A model generated the notes under the pieces. It saw only the letters and a program-made list of their open reading frames with translations, was not told the origin of the DNA and made no database searches. A stretch of 64,000 bases of DNA. Origin: Leptolyngbya sp. SIO1E4 (GTDB taxonomy: Bacteria; Cyanobacteriota; Cyanobacteriia; Phormidesmidales; Phormidesmidaceae). Shown here piece by piece: positions 1 through 9,283 of this stretch (its first letter is position 1; each line of letters begins with the position of its first letter). A program made the position numbers and the translations under genes. The DNA lies in NCBI GenBank assembly GCA_010672825.2, contig JAAHFU020000001.1, positions 1,116,001 to 1,180,000 of the forward strand. Direction: 5' to 3'.

Positions 1-188
1 AACCACTGACTCACGGCAGATACCATCAGCACAATGAGGGCGACATCATCAATTTGCCCAAAAACAGGGGCAAAATCAGGAAATAGATCAAACGGGCTAA
101 TTAAGTAAAGCAACGTTGCTAACACCACCCAGATACCATATCGGGGATGGGTGATTAAACGGCGATACCCTTCAAGGAAAAAGCGCAT
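1..188 (-). CDS. DUF1232 (YkvA-like) membrane protein, 3' end cut by window edge
   Basis: Translation from the ATG at 188 begins MRFFLEGYRRL and runs open to base 1, giving about 62 residues. The stretch YLISPFDLFPDF followed by GQIDDVALIVLMV is the hallmark of the DUF1232/YkvA family: a short hydrophobic helix, the SPFDLxPD motif, then a second helix with a DD pair. Members are small membrane proteins of unknown biochemical role. The gene is on the same strand as the cupin and protease genes that precede it, with only 15 bp between it and the cupin stop, so they may be co-transcribed. The family call is firm; the function is unknown. Confidence 0.75.
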   Translation of the reverse strand, partial: MRFFLEGYRRLITHPRYGIWVVLATLLYLISPFDLFPDFAPVFGQIDDVALIVLMVSAVSQW

Positions 189-203
189 AGCTTAAAGCAT
201 GAA

Positions 204-494
204 TCAACCGAAAGAATAATGCTTTTTCACGGCAGACCGAATTTCCCAACGGCAGCTCATGCCAGCCGGAAAAGTCACAAGATCACCCTGCCCCATAGTG
301 ACAGGACTACCCCCCTCTGGGGTAACCACCACCTCCCCCGCAAGGAAATAGCAGGTTTCCGAGTCATCATAAGTCCAGGGAAACGTTGAGACGTCTTTCG
401 TCCAAACGGGCCATGAGAAAACCCCTAGCGCCTCTAGGCGATCGCGGGCTAACCCCGTTTCAACCTTAATATGGGCCGCTTGAGAGATTTCCAT
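204..494 (-). CDS. small cupin-domain protein (DUF861/cupin_3 type)
   Basis: The 96-residue product is a single cupin barrel: a CYFLAGEVVVTPEG segment (cupin motif 1 region), then MGQGDLVTFPAGMSCRWEI (motif 2 region). This length and motif pair fit the DUF861/EutQ-like small cupins, which bind a metal or small ligand; the substrate here is unknown. The ATG at 494 is chosen because AGGAGG lies five bases upstream on the coding strand; a longer reading frame exists but would read through this ribosome site. It follows the S8 protease gene by 68 bp on the same strand. Confidence 0.75.
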   Translation of the reverse strand: MEISQAAHIKVETGLARDRLEALGVFSWPVWTKDVSTFPWTYDDSETCYFLAGEVVVTPEGGSPVTMGQGDLVTFPAGMSCRWEIRSAVKKHYSFG

Positions 495-562
495 GATTTC
501 CTCCTGGCTTCCTTTTGCTAACCCTAACAAAACCCACCCAAAAACGCTGACTCGGAACGCCC

Positions 563-2224
563 TTATTCTGCGGCTGTCGATACTGCCCACCAGGCCAAGG
601 CATAGTCCTGGGCTAACGCATCGTCAATTTGCTGACGATACACTACCCGTAGCTTGTATTGGCCCGTGGCTGGAATCTGGGTAAAAATATGCTCAACGCT
701 ATCAACATCACTGACTGAAGACCAGACACTGTCAGCGATATCGTCATCTTCAGCCCGCATCAGGTACAAATCGAGATTATTCAGCCCTCGATCAGCAAAA
801 GTCTCGCCCAAATCGTAGAGCTTATTGTCGTTGGCATCCTCTAGCACAACCAGGCGCTCCCAGGCTAAGGTAGCCGACAAATAGCTGCCTTCCTGTAGCG
901 GTGTCTCAAAGAAATAATCGTGGGATAAGGCGGTCGTCTCAGTCCGAGGCAACTCAGGGGGCAACGACGACTCCGCCGTGCCATAGCTCCAGCCAATCAC
1001 AGGAATTTGCTCTCCAGGGGCCCATTGCCCTCCCTGTAGCTGTAGGAGCGCCCGATAGGCATTTAAATGCCCTGTCCCCAGATCGGCATGCAGCGGAATT
1101 TTGACATCCCGATAGGCATCTGACGTTAGCCATGTTTGATTGCTCTCGTCATAGAGCGTTCGGGTCATCCCTAGGAGTAGGCCATCTCCTGTATCTTCGA
1201 GTTTGTCAGCAGAGTTCAACAAAACGGCCTTCATCACCATGGGTTCACGGGCATCCAGGCTCCACCGAGGAACACCTGCCCTCAGCTGGCGATCGCCCCA
1301 CTCTTGTAAGAGGGCCACGGTTGCTGCAACATGGGGCGCAGCAAAACTGCTGCCACTTGCCACCCGTGCTTGCCCATCTGGATCAATCACCTCAATCTGA
1401 CTGCCAGGGGCCACTAAATTCACTGACCGACGCGCCCCCACATTACTTTCAGGAGTCTGCGATCGCTGGGGACGAAACGTAGGCTCGCTGCTTAGATTAG
1501 CAAAGTCTACTTTGGCAAAACGCCCGTCTAACAGTCGGGAGTAGGCCACATTGATGCCATTAAAATTATCCGTTGGAATCGGAATGCCGCCCCCCCCTTG
1601 GTTGCCTGCAATCACATACAGCACATCGTGAACTCGCTCTGACCAGTCAATACATTGTGTCAACAAAGCATTGCCATCCAAGACCGCATTGGGACGGGGA
1701 TCTCGACTAAGAGACTCGCCAAAGCTGTAGTTCATAACGCGAACATCCCCCCCATTACTGAGGGCCACCTGTTGAGAGGCGAAACACTCTTCCGGCTGGC
1801 CACTGCGCCCCCGAATTGGCCCGACAGCAGCTGAATAAAGCGTTGCTCCAGGGGCAACGCCTGTCAGGTCTTTATCCTGGCTGATCATGACACTGGCGAC
1901 ATTCGCCGCATGACCATCCACATACTGATTAGGATTCGGCTGCTGATCTAGCAAAAAAACTCGATTCACCACGACAGGCAGCGCAGCATCGGCCACCTTA
2001 TCTAAGCCAAACTGGCTAGGCCGCCCAATTTCAACTTGGCCAATCGCAATCTTACGCCCGGTCAGCAAGTAAGGCTCTGCATGTAGCCTACGAGCATCAA
2101 TCCCTTCTGAACCCACTGAAGTCGAGAGGGCGAAGACCGGTACCCCAATGCCAATAACACCTGCAACCCCCAGACACCCACTCTGCCAATGACGCAGCAG
2201 GCTCCTGAATTTTTGTGGATACAT
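563..2224 (-). CDS. secreted S8-family (subtilisin-like) protease, divergent Asp site
   Basis: The 553-residue product starts at the ATG at 2224 (MYPQKFRSLL), with a basic N-terminus and a hydrophobic stretch around residues 18-33 that looks like a signal sequence. Subtilase landmarks are the His motif DGHAANVASVM (His105), the oxyanion region VIAGNQG (Asn208) and the Ser motif GSSFAAPH (Ser293). The usual first motif (hydrophobic-Asp-Thr/Ser-Gly) is not present: the equivalent place reads KIAIGQVEIGRPS around residues 58-70, with Gln or Glu instead of Asp. The C-terminal ~170 residues resemble a pre-peptidase/jelly-roll domain. It is probably exported; activity is uncertain because of the missing Asp. 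Confidence 0.8.
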   Translation of the reverse strand: MYPQKFRSLLRHWQSGCLGVAGVIGIGVPVFALSTSVGSEGIDARRLHAEPYLLTGRKIAIGQVEIGRPSQFGLDKVADAALPVVVNRVFLLDQQPNPNQYVDGHAANVASVMISQDKDLTGVAPGATLYSAAVGPIRGRSGQPEECFASQQVALSNGGDVRVMNYSFGESLSRDPRPNAVLDGNALLTQCIDWSERVHDVLYVIAGNQGGGGIPIPTDNFNGINVAYSRLLDGRFAKVDFANLSSEPTFRPQRSQTPESNVGARRSVNLVAPGSQIEVIDPDGQARVASGSSFAAPHVAATVALLQEWGDRQLRAGVPRWSLDAREPMVMKAVLLNSADKLEDTGDGLLLGMTRTLYDESNQTWLTSDAYRDVKIPLHADLGTGHLNAYRALLQLQGGQWAPGEQIPVIGWSYGTAESSLPPELPRTETTALSHDYFFETPLQEGSYLSATLAWERLVVLEDANDNKLYDLGETFADRGLNNLDLYLMRAEDDDIADSVWSSVSDVDSVEHIFTQIPATGQYKLRVVYRQQIDDALAQDYALAWWAVSTAAE

Positions 2225-2540
2225 TAAGACGTCAAACTCCCATGCAGCGATAAAGCTTCTGATCCTTGCATTAATGCTTAACAAGACTGCCTGTGCCCAA
2301 TCGTTAAGCGCACAACAGCCCAAGTCCGTCATCAGGCCATAACAGATTCCAGCCCGGAGCAATGACTCCGCAAACGGAATACACCAGTCTTAAACAGCTC
2401 ATTGTTAGCGGCATTAACTGCCCTCATTAAAGCGTAAACACTTCTGAAATGTCTGAAGAAATAGCGTTATCCCACCTTCTGGAAAGCTGAAGGTTTTGTT
2501 ACGATAGTTACTAAAGATTTGTTAGGAGAAACTCTCAGCC

Positions 2541-3248
2541 ATGATTCAAGCCCAGTCTCAGAAATCAGTTGTCGTTGCTCCATCGATTTTGTCTGCTGAC
2601 TTCAGTCGGCTGGGTGAAGAAGTCCGTGCCATTGATGAAGCCGGGGCCGATTGGGTTCATGTCGATGTCATGGATGGCCGGTTTGTGCCCAACATCACGA
2701 TTGGGCCGTTAATCGTTCAGGCAATTCGCCCGGTGACTCAGAAGCCCTTAGATGTGCATCTGATGATTGTCGAGCCTGAAAAATATGTTGAAGATTTTGC
2801 TAAAGCCGGGGCTGACATCATCTCAGTACATGCAGAGCATAATGCGTCTCCCCATCTCCATCGGACCTTGTCCAAAATCCGCGAACTCGGCAAACAGGCT
2901 GGGGTGGTTCTCAATCCATCGACACCGCTTGATCTGATCGAATACGTTTTGGAATTGTGTGATCTGGTACTGATCATGAGCGTTAATCCTGGCTTTGGTG
3001 GCCAGTCGTTCATTCCAGGCGTGACACCTAAGATTCGTAAATTACGTCAAATGTGTGATGAGCGGGGTTTAGATCCTTGGATTGAAGTCGATGGCGGCTT
3101 GAAGCCGAATAATACTTGGCAAGTACTCGAAGCCGGTGCTAATGCAATTGTGGCAGGGTCGGCGGTGTTTAAAGCCCCTGACTATGCAGAGGCGATCGCG
3201 GGTGTCCGCAACAGCAAACGCCCAACGCCCGAATTAGCGGCTGTATAG
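2541..3248 (+). CDS. rpe: ribulose-phosphate 3-epimerase
   Basis: The 235-residue TIM-barrel enzyme interconverts ribulose 5-phosphate and xylulose 5-phosphate in the Calvin and pentose phosphate cycles. Family signatures are clear: [16 protein letters not shown] at the N-terminus, [16 protein letters not shown] with the metal-binding His and Asp, [17 protein letters not shown], and the phosphate-binding [10 protein letters not shown] and AGSAVFK segments. Length matches the usual 220-240 residues. AGGAG at 2524-2528 lies 12 bases before the ATG. The gene stands alone and ends in a strong terminator. Confidence 0.97.
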   Translation: MIQAQSQKSVVVAPSILSADFSRLGEEVRAIDEAGADWVHVDVMDGRFVPNITIGPLIVQAIRPVTQKPLDVHLMIVEPEKYVEDFAKAGADIISVHAEHNASPHLHRTLSKIRELGKQAGVVLNPSTPLDLIEYVLELCDLVLIMSVNPGFGGQSFIPGVTPKIRKLRQMCDERGLDPWIEVDGGLKPNNTWQVLEAGANAIVAGSAVFKAPDYAEAIAGVRNSKRPTPELAAV

Positions 3249-3282
3249 AGAACGCTTGTAGAAACTAAAGCTTTCAAAGCTC

Positions 3283-3313
3283 AAGGAGGTGCATCTGCAC
3301 CTCCTTATTTTTT
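3283..3313 (+). terminator. intrinsic terminator of rpe
   Basis: A perfect 11-bp stem (AAGGAGGTGCA / TGCACCTCCTT) with a 2-base loop is followed by ATTTTTT, 34 bp after the rpe stop codon. Confidence 0.92.
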
Positions 3314-3673
3314 GTCTCAGTATACGTATGCAGTTTTTAGATAAATACTTTACAAACCCTTGAAGGAAATATGACTTAGCATTTTTTTTGCTTGAAATTA
3401 GGCCTTAATATTGAAGAGATTTGTCGCGTAGCTTCATATCTGAATGCGCTTTAACACCGATGCAGCAATCAATATATCTCATTAAGATAATGATATAGTT
3501 CAGACAGGTTCCAGCTTGCCGCAGACGCGAGGCTTCATAGCTTGTCCGGAAGTGATTCTCTCCCGACCCTGATAACAGTTCTGCACTCATGATTAGCAGC
3601 TGACATCTGAACTCCACACACGTTCTTTCAATTTCAACTGTTTGCAACTCAGAGAATCAGGAGTGTGCTCCCT
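3314..3673. other. intergenic region upstream of the first small-protein gene
   Basis: About 360 bp without a convincing gene. An 80-codon open frame on the minus strand (3405-3647) has no family features. The stretch probably carries the promoter for the small gene at 3674; no clear operator is visible. Confidence 0.5.
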
Positions 3674-3850
3674 ATGATGACCACAGAAACAAAGATTGAG
3701 AAAATCTTGGCCAACCGTCGAATTACCCGTAAGGATCAGCAGCAGCTGATGTTAATGTTTTCCCAAGGCGCACTGACATCTTCTGATAAAGAGCTGATCA
3801 ACCGAATCTATAAGGCTCTCCGGCAAGGTCTGGTAAAAGTTGTTGATTAA
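3674..3850 (+). CDS. small conserved-type protein with RITR motif (paralogue of 7768-7965)
   Basis: A 58-residue product (MMTTETKIEKILANRRITR...). The ATG at 3674 is preferred because AGGAG at 3659-3663 is ten bases upstream; a GTG at 3665 would be too close to it. The last 43 residues align without gaps to the C-terminal part of the small protein at 7768-7965, sharing RITR, LM, Leu, Ser, Ile, Arg, Gly and a terminal VD (about 13 of 43 identical). I do not recognise a named family; it looks like one of the short all-alpha proteins common in cyanobacterial genomes. Function unknown. Confidence 0.65.
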   Translation: MMTTETKIEKILANRRITRKDQQQLMLMFSQGALTSSDKELINRIYKALRQGLVKVVD

Positions 3851-4360
3851 CCATCAGCACTTAAGCAAACCCCCTATGAAAGATAGTGTCAACGATATTG
3901 TTGTAGACCGGAGACCAAATCGGGGGATATTTAGGTTGCGTTGATTTTCGGATATTGAGTTGACATTCGGATAAAGCGCACCCTAAATCCACCCCTTAAA
4001 CTTTGCCTTGACCAAGTTTTTCTAGACTCAACTGAACCAGTCCATATAGCAGCGCTACGGCTCTTTATGCCGTCTTGGGACAAGGTTCATCATAACAAAG
4101 CTCATCAAACATATTCTCAGGCTAGAAGCTCTTAACGACTTAGGTTAAGGGCTTTATCTTGTGACGATTGCCGTCCCTTACCCTACAGCTGTACACCAAT
4201 AGCAAAAGGCAGAAGGCAGAAAGCAACCCTTGCTGCATAAGAATGTCAGGAAATCCGATTGCCTTAACTAGCATTTCAGGTTCAATATCTCTTGTGCGAG
4301 AAGCCTAAAGCCACAGCTGCAAAGACAACAAGCATCAGCACGACATTAAAGACTTGACTG
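3851..4360. other. convergent intergenic region with a repeat copy
   Basis: About 510 bp between two convergent genes. It contains a family-B repeat copy (4199-4292) and, near 4024-4045, a short stretch (AACTGAACCAG) resembling a fragment of repeat family A. No gene was found. Confidence 0.55.
4199..4292 (+). repeat. dispersed repeat family B, copy B3
   Basis: Begins AATAGCAAAAGGCAGAAGG and continues through CCTTGCTGCATAAG and AGGAAATCCGATTGCC to TAGCATTTCAGG. The same ordered blocks occur at 26327-26420 (+) and, inverted and interrupted by another repeat, at 62846-63047. It is non-coding. Confidence 0.75.
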
Positions 4361-6133
4361 CTAGAATTTCCATCGCCAATCTAAACCTTGTTCAGCAAGG
4401 CTAGTCGCCTCTTGTGCTGCCAGTGGCTTAGAAAATAAATAGCCCTGGCCATAATCGCATTTCATTTGGCTTAGGTAGGCTAAATGGTAGGCTTTCTCAA
4501 TACCTTCAGCAACAACTTTAACGCCCAGACTATGGGCCAGACTAATAATGGAGTTCGTTATATTGAGGCTCGTATTTTCGTTAGAGATATCGATATCAGA
4601 GACAAAAGAGCGATCAATCTTCAGAGTATCGATCGGAAATCGGTTGAGATAACTCAACGAAGAATATCCAGTTCCAAAATCATCTACCACTAACGGCACC
4701 CCGATTTGCCTGAGTTGGTTGGATATTTTGATGGTATGTTGGCTATTTTCCATAGCGATGCTTTCCGTAACCTCAAGCTTTAATTCATCAGGGTTTAGCC
4801 TGTATTCTTGCAAAATCTCTTGAATATTTCCTATAAGGCGAGTATCAGATAATTGTTTGGAGGAAACATTAATACTAATGGATAATGTTTCTTGAATAGA
4901 AGCATTTCTTTTCCATAAGGTTAGTTGCCGGCAGGCCTCATGGAGAGTCCACATACCTAAGCGATAAATAAGATTAGTCTCTTCTGCAATAGGAATAAAA
5001 AGCTCAGGGCTAATCATGCCCAATTCTGGATGATTCCATCGAATGAGTGCTTCGAAACCAACGAGTTTCCTTTCCTTAAGTAAGACAATCGGCTGATAGT
5101 AAAGTTGTAGCTGCTGATTCTCGATCGCTTTTCTTAAATCGCCATCTAGCTTTAAAAGTTCACTTGCCTTTTGATGCATCTTTTCATCAAACACGACAAA
5201 TCTTGCTTTGCCAGTTTTCTTAGCATTGTACATTGCCGTATCTGCATCTCTAAGAATGTCTTCTACAGTCTGGTACTGGAGATAACTAGAGGCAATACCA
5301 ATGCTGATGCTAGGGTAAACCTCTTGATTTTCAAGTTTTAAGGGTTTGGCCACGTCTTTTTGTAAGCGTTTAGCCACAGAAGTTGCTTCACTTAACCCTT
5401 CTATATCATCCAGTAATATCGCGAACTCATCGCCGCCAAGCCTGGCTACCATATCATTAGGACGCAGACAAGCTTTAAATCTCTCAGATAACTGAATCAA
5501 AAATTTATCGCCTGCCAAATGGCCTAGGCTATCATTAATCATTTTGAATCTATCTACATCAATGAAAAGAATCGAAAACTGATGGTCTTCTGCAATCTTT
5601 TTCTTAAATTCAAGGGATTTACAAACTCTCGCAAGAAAAGCACTTCTATTAGGAAGCCTTGTCAGATCATCCAACTGTGATCTTTGCAGCTTTGACATAA
5701 TAGTTTTCGAGGCTATTTCATCTTTTGAAAGCTTAACTCCTCTGGTATCTTTACCGGAAAAAAATAGAGTCAGATTTTTGACTGATTGTTCAAACATTTC
5801 ATTCGTGTTCAAATCACCGTGGCATTCTAGGAAAATCGCATAAACATCTTTACAAAACGCGATAATGTCGTATCGCCTTAGCTGATGCACGAAAGTTCTT
5901 TCGCCATTAATAAGCAAACCGTTAGTACTCGTACGACCTTTAAAGTCACCATCAATAATCCAGAAACTATCATCCTTAAAGTAGATAGATGCATGACATC
6001 TGGAAACGCCTCTGACGGTCAAAAATATATCATCAGAGGAACAGCGCCCTATCGTATAAATCTTTTTAGCTAGAATCTCAACAACAATATTATCTTTCTC
6101 TTTAATCACTAAAATACTTTTTGATTCCAGCAT
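4361..6133 (-). CDS. FHA-GGDEF-EAL protein (cyclic di-GMP synthesis/degradation)
   Basis: The 590-residue cytoplasmic protein has an N-terminal FHA phosphothreonine-binding domain (about residues 25-95, with GRCSSDD, SRCHASI and STNGLLING), a GGDEF domain (about 153-312; GGDEF at 233-237 with an RxxD inhibitory-site motif at 224-227) and an EAL domain (about 330-580; EAL at 361-363, with NVSSKQL, LEVTES, DDFGTGYSSL and KIDRSFV). All core residues for both diguanylate cyclase and phosphodiesterase activity are present, so it may be bifunctional or one domain may regulate the other. FHA suggests control by Ser/Thr phosphorylation. There is no transmembrane segment. A similar FHA module is encoded alone at 59756-60202. 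Confidence 0.93.
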   Translation of the reverse strand: MLESKSILVIKEKDNIVVEILAKKIYTIGRCSSDDIFLTVRGVSRCHASIYFKDDSFWIIDGDFKGRTSTNGLLINGERTFVHQLRRYDIIAFCKDVYAIFLECHGDLNTNEMFEQSVKNLTLFFSGKDTRGVKLSKDEIASKTIMSKLQRSQLDDLTRLPNRSAFLARVCKSLEFKKKIAEDHQFSILFIDVDRFKMINDSLGHLAGDKFLIQLSERFKACLRPNDMVARLGGDEFAILLDDIEGLSEATSVAKRLQKDVAKPLKLENQEVYPSISIGIASSYLQYQTVEDILRDADTAMYNAKKTGKARFVVFDEKMHQKASELLKLDGDLRKAIENQQLQLYYQPIVLLKERKLVGFEALIRWNHPELGMISPELFIPIAEETNLIYRLGMWTLHEACRQLTLWKRNASIQETLSISINVSSKQLSDTRLIGNIQEILQEYRLNPDELKLEVTESIAMENSQHTIKISNQLRQIGVPLVVDDFGTGYSSLSYLNRFPIDTLKIDRSFVSDIDISNENTSLNITNSIISLAHSLGVKVVAEGIEKAYHLAYLSQMKCDYGQGYLFSKPLAAQEATSLAEQGLDWRWKF

Positions 6134-6863
6134 CTTCTGTCAGATCCATTTCGATTTACGTAAAACATTGTTTTATACGAACAGGAACCCATGCGACTCC
6201 CTTTAACACTTCATTCTCAGATAAAGCACTCGCAGCCCACTATCCTTTCTCTCCCCGTAATCGTTGAGTTATCTTCAGTCAGCATTTGTAAACAGCAAAT
6301 AGGCTACTAGGTTCCCCTCTCGTCAAGAAAAAGATTCCCCTACACTTGCTAGAAGGTTCATCAAAGTCTTGCAAGCAGGGGTATAACTCAAATTTTGAAA
6401 CGTCCCCTTCTCTAAAAGAAAAGAGAGCATTCAAGATAATGATCGAAAAGTGATCACATACAGTCGAGCACTTTTCCAGAGACAGGGCATCTCTAGGAAA
6501 CCTTTCCAGCAGAAAAATCTGTACTGGAGATAGGAGGTATTTTCATTCCCGAACCTGAAGAGAACTCATTATTTGAAATGAAGGATTAGGCGGCTATCCA
6601 TGAATTCACAACTTTATCTGACTCTACAGTTATTGTTCCCAACGCGATCGCAGGAAGCAATTACAGACCTCATCCCTCACTAAGTCACGGTACATCATGG
6701 GAAAAGACAAAAACCTTCTCAAATATTAATTATCAATCAAAATTCATTGGTTGAAATCGTTGAAATCTCGTAAATCATCTTCCAATGATCTTCGGCAGCA
6801 AAGGTGCTTGCTCAACCAGTCTGGATTGATTGATAGCCTTTCTAGAAGTTCTTATCAGAGTAT
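6134..6863. other. long non-coding region upstream of the FHA-GGDEF-EAL gene
   Basis: About 730 bp, AT-rich, with no convincing coding frame. It is the 5' flank of the c-di-GMP gene and the 3' flank of the GNAT gene. I see no repeat copy, tRNA or strong hairpin. Confidence 0.5.
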
Positions 6864-7412
6864 TCAGAGAACCCTTTCCTCAGGAGACTGATATACAACA
6901 GCACGCATCAGAATCCAGTCAGTTTGTAAGTCTTTACCCATTAAAAAGTCATGGCTTCCGACTTGCTGAAATCCCCACCGCGCATAAAATTTCTGTGCAC
7001 GATAGTTTTTCTCCCAAACCCCTAGCCAAATTGTGTCAAATCCTTCCTGGGCGGCATGGTCTAGGCAAGACTGCATCAGTTTTGCGCCATACCCCTTGCC
7101 AATCATGCCTTTATCTACGTACAGCCTTACCACCTCAAGCGGGTGATTGCCTGTCACGCAGGGCTCTGTGTTGTCTTTAAGATGGGCATATCCGAGCAGC
7201 TGGTTACCTGGGTTAGGCGTGTCATAGGCCAACAAAAAAGTTGACGCTGAGGCCATTAACTCAGCCTGAACCTGATCTCGCGAAAACGCTTTGGCAAGGT
7301 ATTGCTCTATGTCAGCAGGATCGTTGTCTGCAGCAAAGGTATCGAAGAAAGTTCGCTTGCCCAAAGTCACCAGTAAATCAACATCTTTATGGGTAGCTTG
7401 TCGGATATACAC
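6864..7412 (-). CDS. GNAT family N-acetyltransferase
   Basis: The 182-residue product has the GNAT fold order: N-terminal MYIRQATHKDVDLLVTL (beta1-alpha1), the acetyl-CoA-binding motif A VVRLYVDKGMIGKGYGAKLM, and motif B WLGVWEKNYRAQKFYARWGF. The latter resembles the PaiA/RimI-type enzymes that acetylate small amines or N-termini. The substrate cannot be told from sequence. The start is a GTG (7410-7412), which fits the conserved family N-terminus; no ATG lies nearby in frame. Confidence 0.88.
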   Translation of the reverse strand: MYIRQATHKDVDLLVTLGKRTFFDTFAADNDPADIEQYLAKAFSRDQVQAELMASASTFLLAYDTPNPGNQLLGYAHLKDNTEPCVTGNHPLEVVRLYVDKGMIGKGYGAKLMQSCLDHAAQEGFDTIWLGVWEKNYRAQKFYARWGFQQVGSHDFLMGKDLQTDWILMRAVVYQSPEERVL

Positions 7413-7767
7413 GGGGGAGTCTTTATTTCTTTACCTAATAATAAGAAGAAAGGGTGTCACAAAGGAATCATTTATCCCTCAGGTCAAGGCTTAGGCAGGC
7501 AACCTGACCATGCTTGTACGAGTTGACAACACAGTTGTGTCACAGGTTTCTGAACGTGGAATATCGCCAGGAGATTTTCTTACACAATAGACGAATTGAA
7601 GCAGTGATTGAGATCACGTCATTTTATGATTTTGAACGCAAATTAATTCCTCATAAATCACAGAGATAGACAATCTTAGTCACATATTGCCGCAGTAACC
7701 ATCACATCAGTGTGTCTACTTATGGGCCAAACTAAATAAAATCAGAACGCTAGATAAGTGCTGTTTT
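7413..7767. other. divergent intergenic region
   Basis: About 355 bp between the divergently transcribed GNAT gene and the second small-protein gene. It should hold both promoters. I found no inverted repeat convincing enough to call an operator. Confidence 0.45.
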
Positions 7768-7965
7768 ATGACTCCCGAAGATCTCTCCTTGGCAGTGTCG
7801 GATGTATATGCGCGCACAGTCACTACGGGTAGAATTACCCGTAGTCATCGTCGTATTCTGATGAAGGCTATTTGCTTTTCGGATTTGGGGAGCGAAGAAC
7901 GGTCTGCAATTGACCGCTTACTTTGGTCAGCAAGCCGGGGCCGGTTTGAACTAGTTGACGAATAA
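7768..7965 (+). CDS. small conserved-type protein with RITR motif (paralogue of 3674-3850)
   Basis: The 65-residue product starts MTPEDLSLAVSDVYAR and ends GRFELVDE. Its C-terminal 43 residues align without gaps to the protein at 3674-3850 (RITR...LM...VD). The N-terminus differs, so the shared unit is a short helical domain. It has no signal peptide, membrane helix or metal site. It lies convergent to purB with a 22-bp gap. Function unknown. Confidence 0.65.
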   Translation: MTPEDLSLAVSDVYARTVTTGRITRSHRRILMKAICFSDLGSEERSAIDRLLWSASRGRFELVDE

Positions 7966-7987
7966 TTGGATCTGAGGCACTTACGCC

Positions 7988-9283
7988 TTAAATGCCTAGG
8001 CGTTGATATATTTCGTCTAGATTCTGCAAATGATGGCTGGGGTCAAAGCAGGCGTTAATTTCTTCTGAAGAAAGGTGTTGCTTGATACGATCGCTCTGGG
8101 AGACTAGCGCTCGAAAATCTCCTCCCTCAGTATTCCAAGCGGTATGGGCGAGGGACTGCACGATTTCATAAGCGGCTTCTCGAGACACCTCTTTGCCAAC
8201 CAGTGCCAGTAAGACTCGCTGGCTGAAGACTACGCCCCCGTATACGTTCATGTTGCGCTTCATATTGTCGGGGTAAACCAGGAGCTTTTTGATTAGATTC
8301 GTAGTTTCCACCAGCATGAAGTGGGTCAGGATACACGAGTCTGGCAAAATCACACGCTCTACCGAGCTGTGGGAGATATCGCGCTCATGCCACAAAGCCA
8401 CATTTTCCAGGGCGGCCATAGCGTTGCCTCGAATAATGCGAGCACACCCAGTCAACCGTTCCGAGCGAATGGGGTTACGCTTGTGGGGCATCGCTGAGGA
8501 GCCTTTTTGTCCCTTAGAGAAGAATTCCTCAACTTCGAGGACATCGGTGCGCTGTAGATTGCGAATTTCTACGGCAAACCGCTCAATGGAAGCAGCCAGC
8601 AGCGCTAGCGCATTCATAAACTCTGCATGAATGTCGCGGGAAATGACTTGCGTGGAGGCCGTATCGGGTCTGAGCCCTAACTTTTGGCAAGCAAGGGCCT
8701 CAACTTTAGGATCAATGTTGGCGTAGGTGCCAACCGCACCGGAGATTTTGCCCACGGCAATTTTGTCCCCAAGGTGGGTGAGGCGATCGCGGTGACGCAG
8801 CATCTCAGCCAGCCAGCCAGCTAGCTTAAACCCGAAGGTGATGGGTTCAGCATGGATCCCATGGGAGCGACCGATCATCACCGTGTCTCGATGCTCCTGG
8901 GCTTTGTAGCGAATCGCCTGAATCAAATTTTCCACATGGGTCATGATGACCTTCAGGCTCTCAACTAGCTGCAGCGAGAGGGCCGTGTCTAACATGTCAG
9001 AGCTGGTCATCCCGAGATGGATGTAGCGGCCAGCATCCCCAACGTATTCGTTGACGTTCGTGAGAAATGCAATCACATCATGACGAACTTCCGCTTCAAT
9101 TTCGAGAATTCGCTGCGGGTCAAAGTCTGCTTTTGCCTTAATTTCTTCGACTGCTTCTGCCGGGATATCGCCAAGCTCTGCCTGCGCTTCACAGACCGCA
9201 ATCTCGACCTGTAGCCAAGTTTTGTACTTGTAGAGATCACTCCAGAGTTCGCCCATCTCGGGCAGGGTATAACGTTCAATCAA
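7988..9283 (-). CDS. purB: adenylosuccinate lyase
   Basis: The 431-residue enzyme of the fumarase/aspartase superfamily catalyses two steps of purine synthesis: SAICAR to AICAR and adenylosuccinate to AMP. Markers are MIERYTLPEMG at the start, YIHLGMTSSDMLDTAL, GRSHGIHAEPITFG with the catalytic His region, and the superfamily signature KGSSAMPHKRNPI. The start is a TTG (9281-9283), chosen because translation from it gives exactly the conserved bacterial PurB N-terminus; there is no ATG in frame upstream. No clear ribosome site is visible before it. Confidence 0.97.
   Translation of the reverse strand: MIERYTLPEMGELWSDLYKYKTWLQVEIAVCEAQAELGDIPAEAVEEIKAKADFDPQRILEIEAEVRHDVIAFLTNVNEYVGDAGRYIHLGMTSSDMLDTALSLQLVESLKVIMTHVENLIQAIRYKAQEHRDTVMIGRSHGIHAEPITFGFKLAGWLAEMLRHRDRLTHLGDKIAVGKISGAVGTYANIDPKVEALACQKLGLRPDTASTQVISRDIHAEFMNALALLAASIERFAVEIRNLQRTDVLEVEEFFSKGQKGSSAMPHKRNPIRSERLTGCARIIRGNAMAALENVALWHERDISHSSVERVILPDSCILTHFMLVETTNLIKKLLVYPDNMKRNMNVYGGVVFSQRVLLALVGKEVSREAAYEIVQSLAHTAWNTEGGDFRALVSQSDRIKQHLSSEEINACFDPSHHLQNLDEIYQRLGI

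Noticed and set aside
3405-3647. 80-codon minus-strand frame
   Set aside because: No ribosome site, no conserved-looking segments, and it overlaps the likely promoter region of the gene at 3674.
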